DNA from: Scytalidium lignicola
Taxonomy: Eukaryota; Ascomycota; Leotiomycetes
DNA length: 64,000 nucleotides
Assembly (NCBI GenBank): GCA_002812745.2
Contig: NCSJ02000025.1
Span: 1 to 64,000, forward strand
Direction of reading: 5' to 3'
The notes beneath the pieces are model-generated. The model ran no database searches and had not been told where the DNA came from. It saw only the letters and a program-made list of their open reading frames with translations. Of this stretch, positions 36,101 through 46,064 are shown one piece after another. The position numbers and the translations under genes are program-made. The stretch's first letter is position 1; each line of letters starts with the position of its first letter.

Positions 36101-38368
36101 CACTTGCTCCAGCCTAGTCATTGTAACAGTAGGACCGGCGCAATTCGTTGCAGAATGCGGTGAGCAACTAGCTTGGCTACGAGCTGCTCTCAGCGCCAGT
36201 CAGCATTCTGTTGGTTATTGTACTCCAAAAATCACACGCTATTGGGTTGAGTCTGTTCCTTCGCTTTCGAATGGTTCAAAGTACAAAGGCCACTGTGATA
36301 TTGGGCTTGATATCGCTGAACCTCCGGTGAACCCTGGTGACTCTAAAGTACGAGTACAAAATGACTGGCAGGATTTGATTGGTGAAAGCATTATTATTGT
36401 GGGATTTCCAATATCCCGACGACCAGAGAACTATTTAGGACTTGAGATCTCTTACGATATCCTCTTATACTTTTTGCAAGCGTGTAAGACTACCACAGTT
36501 GATGGATTGATTCTTATCAAAGGAACAAAGAGAGCGTTGAAATTAGTCAAACGCAGTGGTGACGTCTTTCTCTGGCATCTACTTCCTACTTCAAAGAGTC
36601 CTCCTTCCTGCTGCGTAGACCACGTCGTTGAGGACACTGTTAGCCTCCCGTACCACCCTATTGATCTCAAGAGTCTCAACACTAGTCGCCACATTATTAA
36701 CCGGTGTATAGATCTCCAGACAGCCGCTACCAATGGTGAGAATACCTCAATCTGGGCTGAAGATATATCTTCTAACTGTGCATAGATGTAGATTCCAATG
36801 ACCTTTCGGATAGCTTATGTAGAACCAAGCCTTCCTGCAATAATGTCTCGACAGGAAATATCTCGACTCATAAATCAGGAGACTTGTCTCCATATCGAAC
36901 TGGACCTGAGCAGAATGATAATCTCTCTATGCTCTACGAGAGTCAAAATAAAAACGCCATTACAAATTTATCAGCCATCAGAAGGGATTACGACCCGTTC
37001 CTAAAAGATGAGAATAACCTGTTATCTGATGGTCGAAGTCCGCTAGCGGTTGACTCTGAATATTTCCTTACGACTGGATCTTTAGATGACTCTGTGGATT
37101 CGGATTTAATTTCAGTATCCGATGCTTCGGAACAAGTGGTTTCGCTGGATAGCGCCGAGTCGGTATATCCACACCTCAAAAATTTACTTGACAAACTTAT
37201 TACGGGGTTCCAAAACACAAACCAATGCCAATCATCCTCCAGGAAGAATACCAGTGAGTCTACGACCCAGGAAAGTTCAGCTAGACCTTCTTCTACCAAG
37301 GAAAATTCGAGAAAACACGATAAAAGAAAAAGACAGAATGATAATGATGACGGAGACGGAGACGGCTTTGCTGAGCCCCCACGAAAGAAAGCAGATACTA
37401 GCCAGGGGAAATCTCTGCAGAGATCATTTGCTTGCCCTTTCATAAAATTAGACGCAATTAAACACAGTCATTGTTGTGACAGGCAGTTAAGTAGAATTCG
37501 AGATGTCAAACAACATATTTCCAGGAGACACACTCCTGAGCGCTATTGTCAGCGTTGCCTAGACACTAAATTTCCAGATGAGCAAAGTCTGGAACAGCAT
37601 TTAGATCTTGGAACCTGCCCACGTAACGACCCTTCAATGCTGGATGGAATCTCACACCACCAGCAACGACAAATTTCACGAAAATCAAATTCAAGTCTCA
37701 GCGAAGAGGATCAGTGGTTTGCAATCTGGGACATACTATTCCCTGGACATGGACGACCAATCTCGGCTCATGTAGAAGCTGGTCTATCCACGCACATGCG
37801 TCGGCTTCGTGAATATTGCTCGACTCATGGGCCTACTGCTTTGGCAGAAATGATTGTGTCCGATCCAAGTTTGTCAGAGCCAGAAATTACTGCAGAACAA
37901 TGGCGAGTGTATCTAGAAAGAGTAATCCATCAAGGTATCAACATAATTTTCGAGAGGTATATAAACGCAAATCTCCCCTCAGATTCACCTAGGGAAAGCC
38001 GGACACTATCTTTAGGGCAGCGAGGTAGCAGCTTGGAACTAACACAACTTGGAACTTCGGCGGACTCAAATGCAGATAGCGGCGTGGTATTAGATAGCGA
38101 ACACTCTTCCAGGCAAACAACGTCTTCAATGAGTCTATTATGCCAATTCTCCAATATGACAGATTCAGGTTATCAAGAGGCCTCTACTATTCGAAGTCAT
38201 GCAGAACACCAGTTCCTGCAATCGGAACTATTCCATTTCTCTGGAGATGATCATTTCCAAAGTCAATTACATGACCCTTCACTTTTTACATTGGATGATG
38301 AACCTATTTTGAATTTCGCTCAACCATGCCGAGATTTCCAGGCTGAAGACACCTTAGAGAAGAACTGA
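33128..38368 (+). CDS. Large C2H2 zinc-finger protein with two fungal modules
   Basis: Exons read as 33128-34182, 34233-34478, about 34630-35315, 35366-36008, 36064-36735 and 36879-38368, about 1,590 residues. The N-terminus is disordered and Gln/Pro-rich. Three C2H2 fingers cross intron 1: CKECNKSVKTKSELREHQ, CSHPGCTW...HINSKH and CPIPGCRSTWPRLDNLRTH. The middle is a widespread uncharacterised fungal module (YEWFLANLRKE, LPTGTMSKHG, DQTWPTTGLQLLDVLQKTV, DETRLEAIITCSSLV, AECGEQLAWLRAAL). The last exon has an NLS-like KHDKRKR and a second C/H module (CPFIKLD, RIRDVKQHISRRH, YCQRC, DQWFAIWDILFPGH). The joins at 34478 and 35315 have good donors but no acceptor that keeps frame, so either indels are present or this is two genes. 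It is probably a nuclear regulator; the role is unknown. Confidence 0.65.
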
Positions 38369-39835
38369 TGAGGACAAAGTATAATAGATGCTTATAAGAA
38401 GTACTTATTCTCGATAAGTGGACCTGGTGGGGCTGTTTGAACGCTTAAGGTTAAATAGAAATGTTATGGACCAAATCCCAGCAGTAGGCAGCGGATTGCT
38501 ATCGAAGAGAAGGCGGCGGTAGAATTTCATTCATTCACACAAAGTCCAAATTAATTCCTGCTAAGCTCTTTTGTACAAGCAACAATATATATATTGAATC
38601 GCCTGATACAACTAAATGAATTCCTATGCTTCCTTGAATTCCTAGACCCGGGGCAAGTGGGTATCAGCTATATGCTGCCACAATCCTTAATACTGGCGTC
38701 CTCTGCGGGGGTTCTTATCTCAAAAGTCCAAATATTCTTTGTGCTTTATTTAATATTGGATTTATTATAGATCTAGTGGGCTGCAGGATTCTGTAAGTAA
38801 TTCTTCAGTTTTCCCCTACCATGACGATTTCTTTCGCGGCCTCGTTGATGCTTCCGCCGTCTACTAGCCACCCTCCACCTACACTTGTATTATTTTCGAA
38901 TAGCTCGCAAATTGCGTATCATATTTTATTGGAAATTCTTTCGAAAGGGATTATATTCATTTACCTGGAAACCGAAAAATTACCATTGCTTTAGTGGTGT
39001 TATATCATGTTGATTTCTTTTATGCCCTTGTTCCTAGCTCACGGGAGAGCTATATATATGGTCATCCTGGCCGGCTAGCTATATGTTAATTACCAACTGT
39101 GATCGGTGTCAATAACCTCTACAAGAATATGCTTCAGCGACACCCTTTCTCTTCAAAGGACCACCCTCATCAGAGCTTGATAGAGCATTGGAAGAGCTGT
39201 ACTACGCAGCAGTGCGTTTCTTTGAGTGCTTTTGAACACAACAATTAATAAAGTCAAGCTGGAATATCAAGCATATCTGAAAAGAACACAAATCTTTCGC
39301 CTGATTGCGCGTCTCCTACGGAGTACTCCTGACTACGAAGATCACTATCGAATTAGGCGCTTTCTACATGACCCTTTGCCTAGTACGTTAATAACAGATC
39401 TCTTAGAGAGACATGTACACCAAATATAAAGAACCTTTAAAGGCTAATAATTGTTAACTTCTCACTTGCACGGCTTTCCTTTACTCGCATTTGCGAGTGA
39501 AGCCCCATAACGTACCTAATTCGCGTGCTCTCATTTAGGTCTCACGTAATCTTTGCCATGTAACTTACAGTAGGATTTTAGTTACTGTACGGTTACTGAT
39601 GAGGTCATTATATCCTTGTTCAAAATATGACAATCCCCCTTTTAATCATTTTTAAGGTTTGCTGAATGAGACAATGTAAGAAATGGTTCAGTAGGAATGA
39701 GTTGAGTTGAGTTGAGTTGAGTTGAGTTGAATTGTATTGTATTCAGAGAGCTACGGATTCAGGAGCTAAATATACATAGAGTAGTGGTCAGACGGCCGTA
39801 CCATGTGCCATAGTCATACGGAGGTCGCGGTAATA
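38369..39835. other. Intergenic with a pentamer microsatellite
   Basis: A perfect (GTTGA)6 array occupies 39701-39730, about 100 bp outside the pogo element's left end. A 67-residue plus frame at 39226-39429 has no family match. Otherwise nothing is seen. Confidence 0.5.
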
Positions 39836-41830
39836 CCGAAGAATCTCAAATTTACGAGACTCTGAGCTAGCCACATCCATCATTAGCCGAATAAGCTGAC
39901 GGTGATCAAGTCTCCATATAGTTTAGCTATAACAAGGATCTTGAACGCCTTAACCTCTTAATTGTGGGCTGAATTGTGAATTGAATTGTAGTGTGTAATT
40001 ATTGCTACACCTCCTCATCTACCAACACTTCTTCCATATTATCTACAGCTTCAGGGACCTCTTTGAACAGCTCATTTTTGACATATTCAACATCAAAATT
40101 AATAGATTCCCAGCCTGTAAAGTCAATTGCTGTATTTGGAATATCTTTGACTTTGATTTGACTGTCCTCACTTCCATCTGGCCGTATACTGATTCCACAT
40201 TGTATGAAAGATTGTGCTACCATTTCCCTTTTCTCTTGCTCTAATCGCTGAGCTGCTTTTGCAACAATATGAGTAGTCGTAATTCGCTTGTCAGAAGTGC
40301 TCCATTTGAAGTTAGGGTGCTCAGATTCTATGGATTCCATATATTGGTCACTTTCTTCTCTAAGCCATTGTTTGAATGGGCCATTCACAGCTGTATCAAG
40401 TGGTTGTAGAAAACTTGTACAACCAGGAGGAATAAGGGCTGTAGTAATATTGGCTGATTTGAGGCGCTCAAGAATGAGATCTGTTTTGTGGAATGTAGCT
40501 ACATCCATAACTAATAATGTATCGTTTTGATTGGCTGTAGGAATGAGTTCTTCATCAATCCATTGCATAAACAATTCCTCATTGTTATATGCTGTAAGAT
40601 TAAATTCAACTGTAACTCCAGGATGATATAAGTGTTTTTCCTTGTTGTATATTTGACCTGAAGGCCTTGTAGTACCATAGAATATAAGCTTTGGCTTGAT
40701 TCGTTGAATTCCATCTGCAAATATATATAATATCAATGTTGCTTGATGTTTATTCCACCTACTTTGATCTGTATGCCTTGAAACAGTTCTAGCGCCTGTC
40801 ATATCATATGAATACCCATCAAGGTGTTCAAAAGGAATAGGAGTCTTATCCATATTGAGTATCTTAGCTTTGGGAAATCGGCGTGGAGGTGAAGTAACAA
40901 GAACAGTGTTAAAGAATGGAGAAAGTTGTTGATTGTCAGGATTTTTAGCCTTTTCTAGCTGAGAGTTTTGTCTGATAAACTGAAGGAAACTATTGGTATA
41001 TATGATATATTCTGAAGGAAGTTTAGCAGCTTGCTTTGTAATTCGACGTCTACAGATATTATATTGCTTCTGAAACCTATAAAACCATCCTTGAGAGAAT
41101 GTAAACAATGTTACACATTCAGGATTTTGACTCTTGCATATATTCTTAGTTGTACGACGTATCCATCCAACTGTTACTATTTGGCTAGCCTTCTGACAGG
41201 TCAGAATTTGCTCAAATAACTCCTTTTCTAGCTCTGGCCAATGAGGTGAGTATACAGACGCCTTACCAGCTAGAATCTTTTCTTTTTCTGACCACCACCT
41301 TTTGAGTATGCTCTTTGAGATCTTCCAGAATTGAGAAGCCTCTTCGAATGTTACTAGTCGATATTTGGTAATTGAATTGAATGGATCTACCAATTCTGGC
41401 TCTAATGGCATACCACATCGAACTCTAGGCTTTTGGTATACTGTAGAAGGTGTAACAACAACTTTATGATGAAAGAGGAACTTCAGAACCTCAATTTTGC
41501 GTTCTCTGGTATAAGATCGACGAGTTGAAGTGATTGGCTTGATTCTAGGCGTATAAATGCGATTCTCTAATGGTTTGATTTTAGGCCCTTTTTTAAGGCG
41601 TTGTGGCCATTGGACATTAACTGATCGTTCCTGAAGAGCCATAATTGATTGATTAGCTGACGCGACACGAGAAAAACAACAAAATCCATGGGAAACAGAG
41701 CATAACAACAACAATTCCATACGGTAGTATTGGTGGCTGACAGTACTATACCATATACAAGGTTATTTGCCAAAGTGCGTGAGATTGAGCCCTGGCTAGC
41801 TCAGAGTCTCGTAAATTTGAGATTCTTCGG
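39836..41830 (-). mobile_element. Pogo/Tigger-type DNA transposon, complete
   Basis: 1,995 bp bounded by perfect 38-bp terminal inverted repeats at 39836-39873 and 41793-41830 (outer end CCGAAGAATCTC). Both ends are flanked by TA, the target duplication expected for Tc1/mariner-pogo elements. One transposase frame fills most of the interior on the minus strand. Base composition is normal, with no RIP-like bias, in contrast to the AT-rich tracts elsewhere in the window. This suggests a recent insertion. Confidence 0.92.
40005..41720 (-). CDS. Pogo-type DDE transposase
   Basis: An intact 571-residue frame; a second Met (MALQERS, start 41642) gives a 545-residue alternative that skips an odd hydrophobic N-terminus. 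After a basic region comes a CENP-B-type HTH pair (TFEEASQFWKISKSILKRWW; FSQGWFYRFQKQYNICRRR, about 124-226). The DDE core has Asp291 in LNMDKTPIPFE, Asp406 in LLVMDVATFHKT and Asp442 in PPGCTSFLQPLDTAVNGPFK, i.e. a DD35D spacing. The enzyme should bind the 38-bp repeats and cut and paste the element into TA sites in the nucleus. The acidic tail (EEVLVDEEV) is normal for the group. No stop or frameshift is visible, so it may be active. Confidence 0.92.
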   Translation of the reverse strand: MELLLLCSVSHGFCCFSRVASANQSIMALQERSVNVQWPQRLKKGPKIKPLENRIYTPRIKPITSTRRSYTRERKIEVLKFLFHHKVVVTPSTVYQKPRVRCGMPLEPELVDPFNSITKYRLVTFEEASQFWKISKSILKRWWSEKEKILAGKASVYSPHWPELEKELFEQILTCQKASQIVTVGWIRRTTKNICKSQNPECVTLFTFSQGWFYRFQKQYNICRRRITKQAAKLPSEYIIYTNSFLQFIRQNSQLEKAKNPDNQQLSPFFNTVLVTSPPRRFPKAKILNMDKTPIPFEHLDGYSYDMTGARTVSRHTDQSRWNKHQATLILYIFADGIQRIKPKLIFYGTTRPSGQIYNKEKHLYHPGVTVEFNLTAYNNEELFMQWIDEELIPTANQNDTLLVMDVATFHKTDLILERLKSANITTALIPPGCTSFLQPLDTAVNGPFKQWLREESDQYMESIESEHPNFKWSTSDKRITTTHIVAKAAQRLEQEKREMVAQSFIQCGISIRPDGSEDSQIKVKDIPNTAIDFTGWESINFDVEYVKNELFKEVPEAVDNMEEVLVDEEV

Positions 41831-42130
41831 TATGTAACCGGATTCAGGCCAAGCCACTAAGTGCTACTAGTAGTCTTTAGCGCTATGCTAGTCTAGGGAT
41901 AATCCCGCTAGTATTGCGTGCGCCATTAAATGTTACAGGCCTTTTAGTGAGTGAGATGCCTAAAGTGCCCTATAATTATAGGGTATTTCTGGCGCCAAAT
42001 AATTAGCGCCTTGGCATAAATCCAGTTACATATTACCGTATGACTATATTCTTACTGTAATGTATGGAGCGAATGGTGGAGTTGAATGCTACCTAAGATG
42101 GTATGTCCGCTATTCACCGGCCGAATTAAC
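41831..42130. other. Between the pogo element and the MITE
   Basis: About 300 bp of unique-looking sequence with no coding frame. Confidence 0.4.
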
Positions 42131-42241
42131 TAGGGTCCAGCGCAAAATCTAGTTACTGAGTCATTTGCATCCCAGTGCTGACAAATCTCCATAATAATCG
42201 TTAATGAAACCTAATATTGTGAGATTTTGCGCTGGACCCTA
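42131..42241. mobile_element. Short MITE with 18-bp terminal inverted repeats
   Basis: The 107-bp core 42133-42239 starts GGGTCCAGCGCAAAATCT and ends with its exact reverse complement, and both sides are flanked by TA. The interior has no coding capacity. The TIR differs from that of the neighbouring pogo element, so another Tc1/mariner-like transposase would mobilise it. Confidence 0.8.
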
Positions 42242-42494
42242 CGCGTGTAGTTAGTCTAGAAGGTCTTAGATTTGAGATTATACGGTATCCGTAATTTTCA
42301 AATATCGCAACAAAGTTGAACTTTCTATATTAAGAGTTCTTGAAATAAAAGTAGGTCCATAGTTTACCGAGTGCAAATCGGATTATTACTATTCAACAAA
42401 TTATATAAGAAGTAGATCCGGTTGTCTCTACTTTACTTCTCAAGAATTTAGCTAAATCCGAGTATTAAACCAAATTTACAAATTCAAATACAAA

Positions 42495-42851
42495 ATGCGT
42501 TTCTCTTTGTCTTCAATTTCGATTTTACTACTTTGCGTTGGTTTCGCCGCTGCCGATACGCTTAAGGTTTTGTTATTCACCAACGCATGCTCGACATTGT
42601 CTCAAGAATTCACAGTCGGTAATCTCAATGAATGCCATAATGCGGACCCTTTCGATTCGGTGGAGATGTCTGACATTGCGCAAAGCTTCTTCAACAGAGA
42701 TCTACGCGTCATATTTTATTCTGAACCAAACTGCCAAGGCACTCGTTTGGATACCGAACTTACTAACGCTCATTTCTGCCGAGACACTCAAGGCACTCCG
42801 CTAGCAAACACTAAGCTAGCTAGCTTCATGGTTGGTCTACAGCCCTTTTAG
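42495..42851 (+). CDS. Small secreted cysteine-containing protein, effector-like
   Basis: 118 residues, single exon. The first 20 residues form a clear signal peptide (hydrophobic ISILLLCVGFAAA, cleavage probably after Ala20). The mature part of about 98 residues has four Cys (32, 47, 80 and 95) that could form two disulphides, and no GPI or membrane signal. FYSEPNCQGTRLDT (about 74-87) resembles a beta/gamma-crystallin-like strand-loop found in some small fungal secreted proteins, but this is a weak likeness. It lies about 250 bp from a MITE and 660 bp from a complete transposon, as effector-like genes often do. A role in host or microbe interaction is inferred from size, secretion and context only. 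Confidence 0.72.
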   Translation: MRFSLSSISILLLCVGFAAADTLKVLLFTNACSTLSQEFTVGNLNECHNADPFDSVEMSDIAQSFFNRDLRVIFYSEPNCQGTRLDTELTNAHFCRDTQGTPLANTKLASFMVGLQPF

Positions 42852-44571
42852 TGAAGTAATCGTGGTACGTTTTCCTCCGCGTTCGCTGCGTTTTCCGAAA
42901 CTTTCTTGTATCAAATGCGCTCTAAATACTGATATGACATAGAAGGGAGGAATTTGATCTTTATGGTTCATGATTTCCTGCTTGCTACGCTCGCAGCAAG
43001 GGTTGCTGTGGGTAGGTTGAGAAGGAGGATGTCTTACTATGACCGCCAAGGCCCTAACACAATTAGATAGTTATTATCCAAGTTAATTAGAATACACCGA
43101 GATTGCCTTATCCCTTGGGTCCTTGGTAACCTTACGTTTGGACTTATGTGAATGTTTTATAACTTGTATAAATTTTGGCCTAATAAGCCTAAGCGGCTGG
43201 GGATTACTACGGAGTACGTAACTGTAATGTACGTACTACGTGTTATATTGGTAGTGTACCGACATATAGATAACTTTTTTTTTAATCATTATATATATTT
43301 TAAATTATAGTGGTTTTTAGGCTATACAGGCCTTATTATACACTATAATTATAGTGAGGTTTAGGCTATATAATCACTGTAATTTAGTATAATTACAGTG
43401 ACTTTAGGTAATGGTTTGTGTATGGGCTAGACGATACGCCAACCGGCAAATTGGTGTATGGGCTAGACCGTTGGTGTGTGGACTGGAACAGATATGTATC
43501 CGATCAGAGATTGCCACAGGTAACTGTAGCGGTCGAATAAATCGTCCAAGTGGCATGTAGAAAAAAGGCCTCAAGGGGTTGCTTGCTAAGGATTTGACCA
43601 GATCGAAGTGATATATATATATATATATATATTGCTCGTTTGAAGGGATTTCCGTTGGTTATCTACTGAAGTCTAGGCGTAATACAGCACGGGTAACTGT
43701 TGCGCTTACGCGAGAGGAAGTCGGCGCTGGCCAAAAAGACCCCTTCGGGCCTTTTTTTNATATAGTGGGTGGCGTGAAAATGCATAATTCCAGCCATACA
43801 TATTCAATACCTTACAAACACAGGCCTCGTCAATAGCGGTCGATTGCCTTCAAAATTCCATTAATTCGGAGTACTGCCTTTCAAGATACATAAGCTATAG
43901 ATAATCAAGAGTTGAATCTCCGGCTTCTAAAATGCAGAGTTTTTACACGCCAATACAGCTGTTGAAAGTCGTCTATCTGTAAATAGTACAGACTAGATAT
44001 ATTGTTGAATTAAGGCATGTGAAGCATGGTACGCAATATGGGATTACTTTGTATATTGTGGTGTTGTACGGTAGTAACTACATACAAGTGGAAGAGCTAA
44101 CTAATGGGACTACCTAAAATGGAAGTCACGTGTAATAAGAAAGTAGTGCCTGAGGTGGCAACTGGGATATTACAACATATATTTGAGTATGCTTTCAATT
44201 ACTTATATTGTTATCCTTCCATTTGCTACAGTTCTTCTTGTGGGACTTTAATGGTGGCTTCTTTCCCACGACAATGTCGTAGGCATGCCCAAATGAACTA
44301 AGACCACAGGCCCAGGATTTGAGAAGGCTGTACGTCGTACAGAAATAAGAGACCGTAGGCCTAGAAGCTTTCTGTCCTTAATATTTCCTTCGTGAATACA
44401 AATTGAGCTTTCGATAGAACCAAATCACCAATAACCCGCGACCAAATTCTTATCCACCACCTTATAATGCCGTTTTCATGTTTGAAGTGAGCTATGCTAT
44501 CTATTAGTCTTGACTACTGCCAAGCGATAGGTCCTTGAGACTACCACCTCTTTCAACTATCTAGGCACAGG
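42852..44571. repeat. Repeat-rich intergenic region
   Basis: It holds two adjacent hairpins (CACTATAATTATAGTG at 43341-43356, and a 26-bp hairpin with 10-bp arms at 43375-43400). Three close copies of a TTGGTGTATGGGCTAG-like word lie at 43415-43431, 43451-43468 and 43471-43488, and a perfect (AT)11 array occupies 43611-43632. An N follows a T run at about 43760. No gene is supported; a 65-residue plus frame at 44104-44301 looks spurious. Confidence 0.5.
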
Positions 44572-44811
44572 TCATTTGCGTGGCCACCCAGAGAGGAACT
44601 GTTGCATCGCTTGCTCTGAGAGTTGTAGTTGCTCTAACCGAGAGAACACTGTTTCCCTTGTCTCAGGGAGCATTTCACGATAATTAGGTTTGAATGTAGG
44701 TTCACATTTCCGCTGGAGAAGCTTGTGCAAATCGATACCGTGGAAGAATGAATGGGCTTTAATTTCAGAAGCTCCGTTCACTCCTAGTCGTTGCTCGGAC
44801 CTGCAGCTGAG
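44572..44811 (-). pseudogene. AGC protein kinase C-terminal exon fragment
   Basis: Minus-strand sequence after a CTGAAAG acceptor reads LLSCRSEQRLGVNGASEIKAH, then SFFHGIDLHKLLQRKCEPTFKPN, and ends at 44572. This is the end of the kinase C-lobe (x-QRLG-x-N-GA-EIK-H-FF) and the start of the AGC tail (KLLQRK-EPTFKP). A hydrophobic motif (FxxF) is not seen, and no upstream kinase exons occur before the NLR gene. It is an orphan exon, probably a duplicated and truncated piece. Confidence 0.6.
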
Positions 44812-46064
44812 AAGCTTTCAGTATAAAGAAGTTTAATATGTTTTTTAACAATAATATCAAAGAGTTCATTGTTTTGAGCAATATATTATGATTCTAAATG
44901 ACATTGTTACAAATCAACTCTACCAGTAAAAAACACCTGGAAAAACTTTCCCAGTCAACATCTACTGGCAAAACAAGAAATAGCCGCTGCTTGGTTTAAT
45001 ACAGTTAATTAACAAACAGCAAATAAAGCACTGATAACGGCAGACGTCTACTAATAAAATATTATTTGCAATAAAATACCGGCGGCTATGGATCATGTAA
45101 TGAAGTCTTGAATTCATGGACTCCTAAAATTCAGGATTTAAAAACTCCGGAATCCACAAAACAAAAACTCCAAAAGATACATTCACTATATAAGCAATAG
45201 ATAAAACAATACATAAAAACCTCGTGCTCAATTCAATATCCGTATTGCCATGCTATTACCACTATCCCTTTCAACCTGCACAAAAAGATACTCTCCTTGT
45301 GTCAAGGCATCAACCCAGGATCATAACAAACATAAATCAAATAATCGAGAGTTTCTGATTCTTAAACTCAAATTAAGTAATTGCTTTATGTTTAATATTG
45401 CTATCAGCTGGGTTTTCTGGCTTTAAATTTGGGTTATCCAAAAAGGTATGCATTTTTTGCCAGTGTTATGGGTTGATTTGCTTTTTATTAACATTGTTCT
45501 CAGCATATATATATTCTTGGAAAGCAAATCGACCATCATTAGAAAGGAGATTAATTGATTTAGCTGTCATATTGAGTTATAACAAATTGATTCAAATTGA
45601 CAATTAGAAATGCAAAATGGTAAAAAGTGGGAGAAATCTCTGTATTTGAAGCTACACCGCCACTTTGAGTAGAAATTGCAATATTGGTGTATGGGCTGGA
45701 ACATATATAAAATGGTTGTTGATTTAATAGAATATATTAGTACGCTCTAAGCCATATAAGGAGGCATTGACCCATGCCATGAGATGCTGGTGTATGAAGA
45801 CAGAATCATCACCATAGAAGAGACCAGAGATTATCTAGTTGCAAACGTGTAGTGTATATGAAGTTAGAAATTATTATTTTAATACTATATTTTGAAAATA
45901 TTGCACGTCACCAAACCCACTATGGAGCTCTTACGGAGCTCCACTTATTCGTGTATATAAATCCTAGTTCTAGCACTCTGAAATCTACAGTCAATTCATC
46001 AATTCTGAACTTTTAACACAATAATTTTCAGAAATAAAAACATAGATTTAAACTAACTCCCAAC
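44812..46064. other. Intergenic, AT-rich
   Basis: It contains a further copy of the TTGGTGTATGGGCTGGAAC word at 45684-45702. No gene is supported. Confidence 0.45.

Noticed and set aside
39226..39429. 67-codon plus frame in the intergenic region
   Set aside because: No homology signal, no gene context and a length expected by chance.
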